Assembly: GCA_007120095.1 (NCBI GenBank)
Contig: SKOM01000247.1
Location: 1-7,805, forward strand
Reading direction: 5' to 3'
Length of the DNA: 7,805 nt
Source of the DNA: Candidatus Competibacteraceae bacterium
GTDB lineage: Bacteria > Pseudomonadota > Gammaproteobacteria > Competibacterales > Competibacteraceae
Below the pieces are notes generated by a model, which saw only the letters and a program-made list of their open reading frames with translations, did not search any database and was not told the origin of the DNA. The position numbers were made by a program, and so were the translations under genes. Shown one piece after another: positions 1-7,291 of this stretch. How positions within the stretch are numbered: position 1 is the first letter of the stretch; each line of letters begins with the position of its first letter.

Positions 1-762
1 ACTACATGGGGGTCACTGAACCAATTGGCCGAACAAATCGACCAACAAGAGCAGGCCCAGCATGCCCGTACCGATCACTCGCCCGAAAATCACAATCCAC
101 CAGAAATAAATGAGTTATACGAATTATCTAGCGATATAGAAACGGCTCTTAAACGAACGACCAAACTCAGCCAAGCCTGCTGCACCGTTGCCTTGAGGGC
201 TCAACACAGTACCGAGGCCGCACTACAGGCGCTGCAACCGCTCACCACAACCGAGGCCTCCGTACGTCTTGAGCGGATCGTGCAACAGAGCCTGGGAGAA
301 CTGCAAACCCAAACAACCGCAATTCAAACCTTGGTCGCAGATTTCTCTGAGGCGGCTGAACAAGCACAAATGCTGGCGATCAATGCCGACCTGCAGTACG
401 GGTTCGATGAACGTCACGCAGCCATGGTCAGTGACCTCAAAAGTCTGGTTCGTGCTCTAAGGCGAACGCAGCAACTGTTAATGCCTCTGAGCGAACGCGT
501 CCATGGTGAAACCGGTCGTTTGCTCCAGAATGCTGACCTGAACAATCAAAGCCGCAGCAGTGAGCAACTGCTGGTACACAGCGCCGAACTCAACACCCAA
601 GCCAAACAACTCCAAAAGGCTTTGCAAGAGCAAGTCAGTCAGAGCGCCACCCTGGCCGACTATGTTCAACGATTGCAGCAACTGGCTGCGTCTCCTAAGG
701 CCGGGTCGCCCAGCGATCAGCTACCCGATTCACACGCACCTTTACCCATGAAGCCGACCTAA
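1..762 (+). CDS. PilJ/methyl-accepting-chemotaxis-like signalling protein, C-terminal part (5' partial, degenerate)
   Basis: The frame is open to the left edge, so the N-terminus probably lies outside the window; a TTG at position 25 is the only nearby start-like codon. What is visible is about 253 residues, Gln/Ala/Leu-rich and almost wholly helical coiled coil, with no membrane segment. Counting from the TTG, residues 113-150 resemble the hairpin tip of MCP signalling domains: the stretch with LAINADLQ corresponds to the usual LALNAAIQ, and AAMVSDLKSL to AVVADEVQRL. The tip is shortened by about 3-4 residues and has lost the Gly-Arg-Gly-Phe and Glu residues typical of receptors. The gene ends 3 nt before a ChpA-like gene, matching the pilJ-chpA order of Pil-Chp loci. 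By inference it is a divergent PilJ-like receptor or a soluble array component. The coiled-coil nature is clear; the exact family is less so. Confidence 0.6.
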   Translation, partial: TTWGSLNQLAEQIDQQEQAQHARTDHSPENHNPPEINELYELSSDIETALKRTTKLSQACCTVALRAQHSTEAALQALQPLTTTEASVRLERIVQQSLGELQTQTTAIQTLVADFSEAAEQAQMLAINADLQYGFDERHAAMVSDLKSLVRALRRTQQLLMPLSERVHGETGRLLQNADLNNQSRSSEQLLVHSAELNTQAKQLQKALQEQVSQSATLADYVQRLQQLAASPKAGSPSDQLPDSHAPLPMKPT

Positions 763-765
763 ACC

Positions 766-2730
766 GTGAGCGAGACCATCCCCCAGAACTTAGCCCAGGA
801 TTTATCCCTGCAGTTACCCCAAAAGTGTGAGCCTGAACAAGTAGATGCGCTACTCCATACTTTGGGTGTGCAGTCTATTGAACTATCGGAACGGATTCAG
901 CGTGTCCATGATGGTAGCGGCGGACTCGGTGACCTTGAGGCCGCCCAACAAATCTGTGAAATACTGCAATCCACCACAACTACAGTGCCCATTCCCGGCA
1001 TCGTGAATATAGTGCTGGCTTTAGACAGTGTTCTACAGGATCTGCTGGAGCGCCAAGCCCTGCCTGATGCTTCACAAGCGGCTTTGTTGATCGCCGCCTG
1101 TGATTGCCTGGAACAAATGTATGATGCTTTACAAGGTTTGGGCGCACCACCCGGCACTGCGCCCAGCCATGCCGCCGACGTCTTGCAGCGTCTGCGCGAT
1201 TGGGAACGCTATAATCCGATCACCGGTGAAGATGCCATAGGGGATGCGGCGCATGATCGTTTATTGGATTTAGCCGGACAACATAGCAATCTGGCTGCTC
1301 GTTTGGGTGTTTTACTTAATCACTACCAGCCGCAAGTTCGCCAGTGGCAAGCACCGCTGTATGGCTTAGACCCGGACACCGATCGGCATTCTCAGATATT
1401 AGATGGGTTATTTGAATCGCTGTACAGGCTGCAACAGCGCTATCGGCGGCTCAACCAGGCCACCGAGCAGGCGCTCTATGGTTTAACCGCTCAACCGCTG
1501 GCCCGCCTGGAATCCGTCCTGCAGGAAGCACTACAGGCCGGCATCAACCAATTCGGCAAACAGGCCGAACTGGTCATTCACAGCGGCGACATTCGGATCG
1601 ATTCGGGGCTGTTAATTGCCCTGCAAGCACCATTAATTGATCTGATCAATAATGCCTTAGAACATAGCATCGAGATGGAATCCGAACGCTTGGCAGCCGA
1701 CAAGCCTGTTGTTGGCCGAGTAGTGTTACGCGCCAGCCATCACGGCAGCACCCTGCTGCTGCGTTGTGAGGATGATGGACAAGGGCTGGCAGTTGATGCT
1801 CTGCGCGAGGCTGGCTCCGGTTTGAGTCAGGTGCGAAAGCAGATCAAAGCGTTACGCGGCTGGCTGCATATCGACAACCAGGTTGCGCAAGGCTGCGCGA
1901 TTGAGTTACGCCTGCCACTGCGCCGAATCGCCGCCAAACTGCTGTTGGTGCCATCCGGCGAGACGGTCTACGGGATTCACGACCGGGGGTTACTGGATAT
2001 CATCCCCCCCGGTGGTGGCCAGTTACACGGTGATCGCGGGGCACTGCGTTACCGTTTTCAGGGTGAGGAGTATCCTGCCCGACTCTTGGAAAATCTGCTG
2101 AACCTACCACCCACGGCAGCAACGGCCGAGGAACGCACTGCATTACTGTTTCACGACCATGATGATCAGCGGCATATCGTGTTGGTAGAAACACCACACG
2201 ACACCAGCGAACGAATTGTACAGCCCGTCGGCCGCTTTATGCCCAAAAGCCCCGGCCTTATCGGGGTGAGTCAATTAAGCGATGAGCCCTTTATCCCCGT
2301 ATTGGATTTGACGCTATTATTGGGCCAAGGGGACGACACTGCTGATGCCTCCCTACCCGGCAGCGCCCGCGTGTTACTGGTTGATGATTCTCGTAGCGTG
2401 CTGCGCTCTGTCACTCAGATCCTGGAAAGCGCTGCACTGACCGTTAACACTGCGGGCGACGGCCAAGAGGCGCTGGTGGCAATTGATCAGGCACTGCCTG
2501 ATATCGCGCTGATTGATTTAGAAATGCCGCGCATGAACGGACTGGAGTTAATCCGTCACTTGCGTTCTCAACCCAAAACGCAAGCACTGCCGATTATCGT
2601 CATCACCGCGCGAGGCACACCCGAACAAATCCGCGAGGCTGAAACATTGGGCATCCATGCTTGGTTGACCAAGCCGGTGAGTCATAGTGAACTGCTGCAA
2701 AATGTGTACAATGCGCTGGATTCAGCATAA
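766..2730 (+). CDS. ChpA/CheA-like hybrid protein (degenerate HPt, HATPase, CheW-like, receiver)
   Basis: The protein is 654 residues from a GTG start 3 nt after the upstream stop; no good Shine-Dalgarno is seen, so translation is probably coupled. Domains in order: an HPt-like four-helix region (about 25-125); a CheA P3-like dimerisation helix pair (about 155-240); a P4 ATPase domain (about 245-387) with N box LINNALEHSIE (Asn296) and DDGQG at 336-340; a CheW-like P5 domain (about 388-520); and a receiver (about 535-654) with Asp540/Asp541, phosphoacceptor Asp584 in DLEMPRMNG, Thr614 and Lys636. The architecture matches the C-terminal third of ChpA of the type IV pilus chemosensory system, where CheA homologues pass phosphate to response regulators. 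Here the HPt histidine position is Glu65, and the usual ATP-lid and F-box segment is absent between residues 345 and 352. Autophosphorylation therefore looks unlikely, though the receiver should be functional. Pseudomonas ChpA is several times longer, with several HPt domains. Confidence 0.85.
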   Translation: MSETIPQNLAQDLSLQLPQKCEPEQVDALLHTLGVQSIELSERIQRVHDGSGGLGDLEAAQQICEILQSTTTTVPIPGIVNIVLALDSVLQDLLERQALPDASQAALLIAACDCLEQMYDALQGLGAPPGTAPSHAADVLQRLRDWERYNPITGEDAIGDAAHDRLLDLAGQHSNLAARLGVLLNHYQPQVRQWQAPLYGLDPDTDRHSQILDGLFESLYRLQQRYRRLNQATEQALYGLTAQPLARLESVLQEALQAGINQFGKQAELVIHSGDIRIDSGLLIALQAPLIDLINNALEHSIEMESERLAADKPVVGRVVLRASHHGSTLLLRCEDDGQGLAVDALREAGSGLSQVRKQIKALRGWLHIDNQVAQGCAIELRLPLRRIAAKLLLVPSGETVYGIHDRGLLDIIPPGGGQLHGDRGALRYRFQGEEYPARLLENLLNLPPTAATAEERTALLFHDHDDQRHIVLVETPHDTSERIVQPVGRFMPKSPGLIGVSQLSDEPFIPVLDLTLLLGQGDDTADASLPGSARVLLVDDSRSVLRSVTQILESAALTVNTAGDGQEALVAIDQALPDIALIDLEMPRMNGLELIRHLRSQPKTQALPIIVITARGTPEQIREAETLGIHAWLTKPVSHSELLQNVYNALDSA

Positions 2731-3615
2731 CGCATCAGCAGGCAACAAAAACACCCCGCTACCACCGCGCTCAAATTCCGGCCAGGTAAAGGGCAAATCG
2801 GGATAAGCCGCTAATAATGCGGCTTGACTGTTGCCGACCTCCACGACTAACCAGCCGTCTTCAGTCAGAAATTCGCCCGCCTGAGCTAAAATCCGCTGTA
2901 CAATGTCTAACCCATCGGCACCGGCCAGCAGCCCGAGCGACGGTTCATGCCGGTATTCTTCTGGCAGAGTGGCGTATTCGGCATGATCGACATAGGGCGG
3001 ATTGGAGATAATCAATGGATAACGCCGTCCCTGCAACGCCGTGAATAAATCCGAGTCGATCACCTGCACTCGTTCTTGCAGGCCGTGTTCGGCCACGTTG
3101 AGCGTGGCGACCTCTAATGCTGCGGGGGAAATATCGACCAGATCCACCTGAGCCGCAGGAAAGGCATAAGCACAGGCGATGCCAATACAACCACTGCCTG
3201 TGCATAAATCCAGCACGGTCGTCACCGCTTCGGGGTCTGGCAGCCACGGCTGGAATTGCCGCTCGATCAGCTCAGCAATCGGCGAGCGTGGTACCAGCAC
3301 CCGTTGATCCACCTGAAAGGGTAGCCCCATAAACCAGGCTCGCTGGGTCAAATAGGCTGCAGGTTGCCGAGTGGTAATCCGTTGCTCAATCAGCGTCCGC
3401 ACCGCCTCGCGTTCTGGTGGTGTGAGCACGGCAGCTAAATAGGCGTCGGGCAGATTCGGAGGTAAATGCAGGGCATGCAACACCAGCGTTGCGGCTTCGT
3501 CTAACGCATTATCGGTACCGTGGCCAAAATGCACTCCGGCGGCGGTCATGTGGCTGGTGCCCCAGCGGATATAATCACGTATTGTGGTCAATCCGACATC
3601 AGAGATTGCTGTCAT
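2722..3615 (-). CDS. prmB: Ribosomal protein uL3 N5-glutamine methyltransferase PrmB
   Basis: PrmB is a cytoplasmic SAM-dependent methyltransferase that methylates a glutamine of ribosomal protein L3 (uL3). The 297-residue product is close to the usual length of about 310 and aligns end to end with the E. coli protein as I recall it. The N-terminal helical domain contains the YGHGTDN-like stretch FGHGTDN (30-36). VLVPRSPIAELI (107-118) separates PrmB from PrmC, which has a PRPDTE-type sequence here. The SAM-binding motif I is VLDLCTGSGC (134-143), and NPPY (205-208) binds the target glutamine amide. The ATG start at 3613-3615 has a GAG-type ribosome site about 5 nt upstream and suits the family N-terminus. 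Its last 9 bp overlap the end of the convergent ChpA-like gene. It appears monocistronic, transcribed away from the SCO gene. Confidence 0.96.
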   Translation of the reverse strand: MTAISDVGLTTIRDYIRWGTSHMTAAGVHFGHGTDNALDEAATLVLHALHLPPNLPDAYLAAVLTPPEREAVRTLIEQRITTRQPAAYLTQRAWFMGLPFQVDQRVLVPRSPIAELIERQFQPWLPDPEAVTTVLDLCTGSGCIGIACAYAFPAAQVDLVDISPAALEVATLNVAEHGLQERVQVIDSDLFTALQGRRYPLIISNPPYVDHAEYATLPEEYRHEPSLGLLAGADGLDIVQRILAQAGEFLTEDGWLVVEVGNSQAALLAAYPDLPFTWPEFERGGSGVFLLPADALC

Positions 3616-3641
3616 TGATACTCATCTTAGTGAATGGAAAA

Positions 3642-3669
3642 TTGGCGTATTCAGCGATTCAGGTAAACT
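3642..3669 (+). promoter_or_regulatory. Possible sigma70-type promoter for the SCO-psd-sohB run
   Basis: TTGGCG (3642-3647) and TAAACT (3664-3669) are separated by 16 nt. Each matches the sigma70 consensus at 4 of 6 bases, and the pair ends 29 nt before the SCO start codon. It lies in the 83-bp divergent gap between prmB and the SCO gene, where promoters for both are expected. The match is modest and found by eye only. Confidence 0.25.
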
Positions 3670-3698
3670 GATCGCTTTGCTCACCACGGGATTAAACC

Positions 3699-4334
3699 AT
3701 GTCTCAACGCATCGTATTGGCGCTGACTGCTGTACTGTCCGTCATCGGTGGCGCGGTACTGGGTAATAAGCTATTAAGCCCACCGCCTGAACCACCGGAG
3801 ATCAGCGGGATTTATTTGCCACAGGCCCGGACACTACCAGAATTTGAATTGGTTCACCAAACCGGCCGATCCTTGACTCGTCAGGATTTAACCGGCCATT
3901 GGACGCTGGTGTATTTCGGTTACACCTACTGCCCCGATGCCTGCCCGCTGACGCTGGCGCAGCTGAATATTGTCGATCGTCAGCTCAAGCAACGCCAGGC
4001 GGATCAAGGTATCCAGTATCTGCTGATTTCCGTCGATCCACGCCGCGACACCCCGGAACGCTTGGCGGAATATACGCAGTTTTTTAATCCGGCATTCCAA
4101 GGAGCGACGGGAGAGACTGAACAGCTTGCACGGCTTGCCCAAGCGGTCGGTGTGTTCTATCGGGTGCCTGAAGACCCAGAAGACCCCGACCATTATCTGG
4201 TCGATCATTCTTCGACCGTGTTAGTCATTAACCCCGAGGGCGCATTGCAGGCGATTTTCACCCCACCCCAACAACCCGATGCCATGAGCAATGAGTTTGA
4301 GTTGATCCGTGATTACTACTATGCCCACAACTGA
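3699..4334 (+). CDS. SCO1/SenC family copper chaperone (cytochrome oxidase assembly)
   Basis: SCO proteins are membrane-anchored, thioredoxin-fold proteins facing the periplasm. They deliver copper to, or reduce, the CuA site of cytochrome c oxidase. The 211-residue product has an uncleaved-looking N-terminal anchor (about residues 5-24) and a proline-rich linker (28-33). The thioredoxin-like domain follows, with copper ligands Cys78 and Cys82 in YCPDACP and His170 in VDHSSTV; the family signature SVDPRRDTPE is at 111-120. All three metal ligands are present, so it should bind copper. The start is an ATG with only a weak GGGA-like sequence about 8 nt upstream. The 3' end overlaps the start of psd, indicating co-transcription and probably coupled translation. 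No oxidase subunit gene lies in the window, so its partner enzyme is inferred from the family. Confidence 0.93.
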   Translation: MSQRIVLALTAVLSVIGGAVLGNKLLSPPPEPPEISGIYLPQARTLPEFELVHQTGRSLTRQDLTGHWTLVYFGYTYCPDACPLTLAQLNIVDRQLKQRQADQGIQYLLISVDPRRDTPERLAEYTQFFNPAFQGATGETEQLARLAQAVGVFYRVPEDPEDPDHYLVDHSSTVLVINPEGALQAIFTPPQQPDAMSNEFELIRDYYYAHN

Positions 4335-5202
4335 TACCAAGGTCGGCCCCAGCCTGGGTGACCGGTTACTTAATATCCCACAATATTTATGGCCACAACG
4401 CCTGTGCACCCGTTTAGTGTACCGGCTGACCCGCATCCGCCAGCCATGGTTTAAAAATGCGTTCATCCGTGGTTTTTGTGCCCTATTCAAAGTCGATAGA
4501 CACGAGGCGGAAACGATAGATCTCACCGCCTATCCACACTTTAACGCCTTTTTTACCCGAGCGCTGCGCCCCGATGCACGGCCTCTGAGTCCTGAGGGGT
4601 GGTGTTGCCCGGTCGATGGCCGCGTCAGTCAGGTGGGCATGCTAACCGGCGATCGTATCCTCCAGGCCAAAGGCCATGACTATTCCCTGACCGAGTTGTT
4701 AGGCGGTGACGACAAGCGGGCGGTTGAACTGCACGACGGGGCATTTGTCACTTTGTACTTATCGCCCCGCGATTATCACCGCATCCACATGCCTGTCGAG
4801 GGTCAATTACAGTCCATGCGCCACATTCCCGGTCGCTTGTTTAGCGTCTCACCGCTGACCACGCGGGTCATTCCTGGCTTGTTTGCCCGTAATGAGCGTC
4901 TTGTCTGTCATTTTACGACGGAACGTGGCCCATTGGTGGTGGTGCTCGTCGGTGCGATTAATGTGGCCTCAATCGAAACCGTCTGGGCGGGCGTGATTAC
5001 CCCGCCACTGGGGACCCAAATCCGCGATTGGGACTATCACTCTGCACCGATCACGCTGAACCGAGGTGCAGAATTGGGACGTTTCAACATGGGCTCCACA
5101 GTGATTGTACTCAGCGGCCCCAAAACACTGGCGTGGCACCCGGCGATTCAACCCGAAGCACCCGTGCGTATGGGGCAAACCCTGGCAACCTGGTTAGATT
5201 AA
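4321..5202 (+). CDS. psd: Phosphatidylserine decarboxylase proenzyme
   Basis: Psd is an inner-membrane enzyme that decarboxylates phosphatidylserine to phosphatidylethanolamine. It is made as a proenzyme that cleaves itself before a serine, which becomes the pyruvoyl prosthetic group. From the ATG at 4321 the product is 293 residues. Seen here are Asp99 in CCPVDGRVS, His156 in DYHRIHMP, the LFARNER and SIETVWAG blocks, and the cleavage site FNMGST with Gly258/Ser259. Cleavage there would leave a beta chain of about 258 residues and an alpha chain of about 35. The usual LGST motif reads MGST, but the Gly-Ser pair and the Asp/His/Ser triad are intact. An in-frame GTG at 4309 has a better spaced GAG ribosome site and would add four residues; both starts overlap the SCO stop. 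sohB follows after 11 nt. Confidence 0.95.
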   Translation: MPTTDTKVGPSLGDRLLNIPQYLWPQRLCTRLVYRLTRIRQPWFKNAFIRGFCALFKVDRHEAETIDLTAYPHFNAFFTRALRPDARPLSPEGWCCPVDGRVSQVGMLTGDRILQAKGHDYSLTELLGGDDKRAVELHDGAFVTLYLSPRDYHRIHMPVEGQLQSMRHIPGRLFSVSPLTTRVIPGLFARNERLVCHFTTERGPLVVVLVGAINVASIETVWAGVITPPLGTQIRDWDYHSAPITLNRGAELGRFNMGSTVIVLSGPKTLAWHPAIQPEAPVRMGQTLATWLD

Positions 5203-5213
5203 AGATCAACATG

Positions 5214-6194
5214 ATGGAATTATTGATTGAATATGCTTTATTTGCCGCCAAAGCCTTAACCCTGGTGGCCGCACTACTGATACTCTGGGGCGGCATTACT
5301 GCCCTGTCAGCCCGACAATCCGGACACGGTGGCCGTGAACGCATCGACGTGCGTCATCTCAATGCCCATTATGATGCGATGGCCACCCGTTTGCAGGCGG
5401 CGATGTTGCCGCGCAAGGCGCTGCGCCGGTGGCGCAAAACCCGCCAACGCAAGCCAGACGACGAGCGACTGCGGATCTTTGTGCTCAACTTCGCCGGCGA
5501 TATGCGTGCGTCAGCGGTCAGTGCCTTGCGGGAGGAAATCACCACCCTGTTAAGCGCCGCGCGTACCGGTGATCAAGTGGTTCTGCGGCTGGAAAGCGCC
5601 GGCGGCCAGGTGCATTCCTATGGGCTAGCGGCTTCGCAATTGCTTCGGCTAAAAGCGCGACAATTGCCACTCACCGTCGTCATCGATAAAGTTGCCGCCA
5701 GTGGGGGGTATTTGATGGCCTGCGTGGCGGATCGGATTATCGCGGCACCGTTTGCGATTGTCGGTTCCATTGGGGTGATTGCCCAACTGCCGAATTTTCA
5801 CCGCTGGCTGAAAAAAAATGAAGTTGATTTTGAACAACTTACCGCAGGTGAATACAAACGCACCTTGACCCTGTTTGGCGAGAACACCGATGAAGACCGG
5901 CAAAAAATGCAGGCGGATCTCGAGGACATCCACGCGCTGTTTAAGGAATTTGTGACTGAACATCGCCCCATACTGGCGATTGATCAAGTCGCAACCGGTG
6001 AGTTCTGGTATGGTCAGCGGGCGCTGGAGAAGCAGTTGGTGGATGAGTTGCGCACCAGTGATGATTACCTATTGGCAGCCAGTCAGGACGCCGAGTTGTT
6101 TGAAGTCACCTGCAAAACCCGCAAACCACTGACAGCCCGCTTGTTACAACAGGCCGGGCAGATTTTGGACTTGCGTAACCCGCTGTTCAAATAA
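5214..6194 (+). CDS. sohB: SohB family inner-membrane serine protease (peptidase S49)
   Basis: SohB is an S49-family membrane peptidase related to signal peptide peptidase SppA, using a Ser-Lys dyad on the periplasmic side. The 326-residue product (E. coli SohB is about 349) starts MELLIEYALFAAK, matching the E. coli start, with one membrane helix at about 7-31. A basic linker follows (about 66-80), then the protease domain. The nucleophile is Ser163 in DKVAASGGY and the general base is Lys215 in TAGEYKRTLT. The blocks GSIGVIAQLPNF and QVATGEFWYGQ are family hallmarks. An adjacent ATG at 5211 would add one Met. The second ATG is preferred because AAAGA lies 8 nt upstream and the family N-terminus agrees. 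The same frame stays open upstream inside psd, but that stretch is out-of-frame psd sequence. It is the last gene of the SCO-psd-sohB run and converges on exbD. Confidence 0.95.
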   Translation: MELLIEYALFAAKALTLVAALLILWGGITALSARQSGHGGRERIDVRHLNAHYDAMATRLQAAMLPRKALRRWRKTRQRKPDDERLRIFVLNFAGDMRASAVSALREEITTLLSAARTGDQVVLRLESAGGQVHSYGLAASQLLRLKARQLPLTVVIDKVAASGGYLMACVADRIIAAPFAIVGSIGVIAQLPNFHRWLKKNEVDFEQLTAGEYKRTLTLFGENTDEDRQKMQADLEDIHALFKEFVTEHRPILAIDQVATGEFWYGQRALEKQLVDELRTSDDYLLAASQDAELFEVTCKTRKPLTARLLQQAGQILDLRNPLFK

Positions 6195-6202
6195 TCATTA
6201 TT

Positions 6203-6217
6203 ATGGTTTTCAACCAT
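6203..6217. other. Small inverted repeat in the convergent sohB/exbD gap
   Basis: ATGGTT (6203-6208) and AACCAT (6212-6217) form a perfect 6-bp stem with a 3-nt loop. It is nearly central in the 63-bp gap between the sohB and exbD stops, where a terminator serving both strands would sit. The stem is AT-leaning with no clear T-run, so an intrinsic terminator is only a weak possibility. Confidence 0.25.
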
Positions 6218-6257
6218 TCATCGGTCACAATCTGCCCCGAATCATTCAACAGCCTGA

Positions 6258-6671
6258 TCACTGATCCGCCTGGGTGGTGGCAATGGCAATACGTTGTAAT
6301 CCTGCCTGTCCGGCGGCGTCCATCACCCGTATCACCGCCTGATGAGGAGTTTGGGCATCTGCCCGAATCGTCAACACTGTGATGTCCTGATCGGTTATTG
6401 CCGCTTCCAAATAAGCCCGCAAAGCCGCCACCGAAGTCCCCGGCAATGATTGCTCGTTCAAGCGATAACGGCCACTGGCATCAACATGTACGGTCAGTTG
6501 ATCGGACTGCTCTGCCGGGGTTTGGCTGGCCTCGGGCAAGGTAATATCAAACTCGGCTTCCTTGCGAAACGTCGTAGTCACCATGAAAAAAATCAACAGC
6601 AGAAAGACCACATCGATCAGCGGCGTTAACCCAAGTTCCAATGGCTCACGCCGCCGGGGTCGCAGGTTCAC
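6258..6671 (-). CDS. exbD: ExbD/TolR family biopolymer transport protein
   Basis: This is the small subunit of a proton-driven ExbB-ExbD (TolQ-TolR type) motor in the inner membrane. The 137-residue protein has a short basic cytoplasmic N-terminus (MNLRPRRREP). One membrane helix (about 14-35) carries the essential proton-path Asp20 in LTPLIDVVFLLLIFF. A periplasmic domain rich in beta structure follows, ending in the family pattern VIRVMDAAGQAGLQRIAIAT. The start is GTG, inside a 4-bp GTGA overlap with the exbB stop, so the two subunits are translationally coupled. It is the last gene of the minus-strand run. In many gammaproteobacteria an exbB-exbD pair of this type precedes lpxK; no such gene follows here. 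The energised partner (TonB-like or other) is not in the window. Confidence 0.94.
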   Translation of the reverse strand: MNLRPRRREPLELGLTPLIDVVFLLLIFFMVTTTFRKEAEFDITLPEASQTPAEQSDQLTVHVDASGRYRLNEQSLPGTSVAALRAYLEAAITDQDITVLTIRADAQTPHQAVIRVMDAAGQAGLQRIAIATTQADQ

Positions 6672-7291
6672 GGCTCGCTCCGCAAATTAGCTTTGCCGAT
6701 CATGTCCACCAGCCGCAGGGCCTGATCTTCCATCTGCAATACCAGCTCATCGACCTTACCCTGAAAATAGCGGTAGAACAAAAGACTGGGAATAGCCACA
6801 GTCAGGCCACCAGCCGTTGTCACCAACGCTTTGGAAATGCCATCGGCCAATAATTCGGTCTCACCACTGCCGCGCAAAGCGATCACATTGAACACATCAA
6901 TCATCCCAATCACCGTGCCCAGCAGGCCCAGTAGCGGGGTAATGGCGGCAATCGTGCCCAAGGTATTTAAATACCGCTCCAGCTCATGCACCACCTGCCG
7001 CCCGCTGTCTTGCAGGGTCTCTTTCACCACTTCACGGCCTAAGGCATAGTTAATAATCCCTGCCTGCAGCATCCGCCCCAAAGGTGAACCATGGCAGAGG
7101 CGCAGTAAACCGTCGATGCTGTGGTGGGAACTGCCATCGGAAAACACCCGCAGGCTTCTGACCAGCCGCGGCGGCATGACCCGACGGGCACGCAATGCCC
7201 AACTGCGTTCGATGACAATGGCTAACGACACCACCGAACAGGCAAAAATCGGCAGCATCAGCCAACCACCAGTACTGATTAATTCAATCAC
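6668..7291 (-). CDS. exbB: MotA/TolQ/ExbB family proton channel protein
   Basis: This is the channel subunit that pairs with ExbD to turn proton flow into mechanical work on envelope proteins. The 207-residue protein starts with the N-terminal helix IELISTGGWLMLPIFACSVV, typical of the short ExbB2-type proteins. Its three membrane helices lie at about 8-28, 112-134 and 153-175. The conserved blocks TPLLGLLGTVIGMIDVF (118-134) and GISKALVTTAGGLTVAIP (151-168) line the pore. The start is GTG, in an 8-bp overlap with the end of the HisD-family gene upstream; its stop overlaps the exbD start. Three overlapping genes imply a single mRNA. The substrate system is unknown: it may serve TonB-dependent import, Tol-like envelope work or a private partner. 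Confidence 0.93.
   Translation of the reverse strand: MIELISTGGWLMLPIFACSVVSLAIVIERSWALRARRVMPPRLVRSLRVFSDGSSHHSIDGLLRLCHGSPLGRMLQAGIINYALGREVVKETLQDSGRQVVHELERYLNTLGTIAAITPLLGLLGTVIGMIDVFNVIALRGSGETELLADGISKALVTTAGGLTVAIPSLLFYRYFQGKVDELVLQMEDQALRLVDMIGKANLRSEP

Noticed and set aside
2740..2765. GC-rich stretch with a T-run on the minus strand near the prmB end, considered as a terminator
   Set aside because: It lies inside prmB, before its stop codon, and I find no convincing stem preceding the T-run.
3888..4208. 106-codon open frame on the minus strand inside the SCO gene
   Set aside because: It lies wholly within a well-supported gene and shows no recognisable family, so it is a shadow frame.
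5028..5213. Upstream extension of the sohB frame
   Set aside because: The added residues are out-of-frame psd sequence with no resemblance to SohB; the family N-terminus begins at MELL from 5214.
5649..5987. 112-codon open frame on the minus strand inside sohB
   Set aside because: It covers the conserved protease core of sohB on the opposite strand and has no motif of its own.
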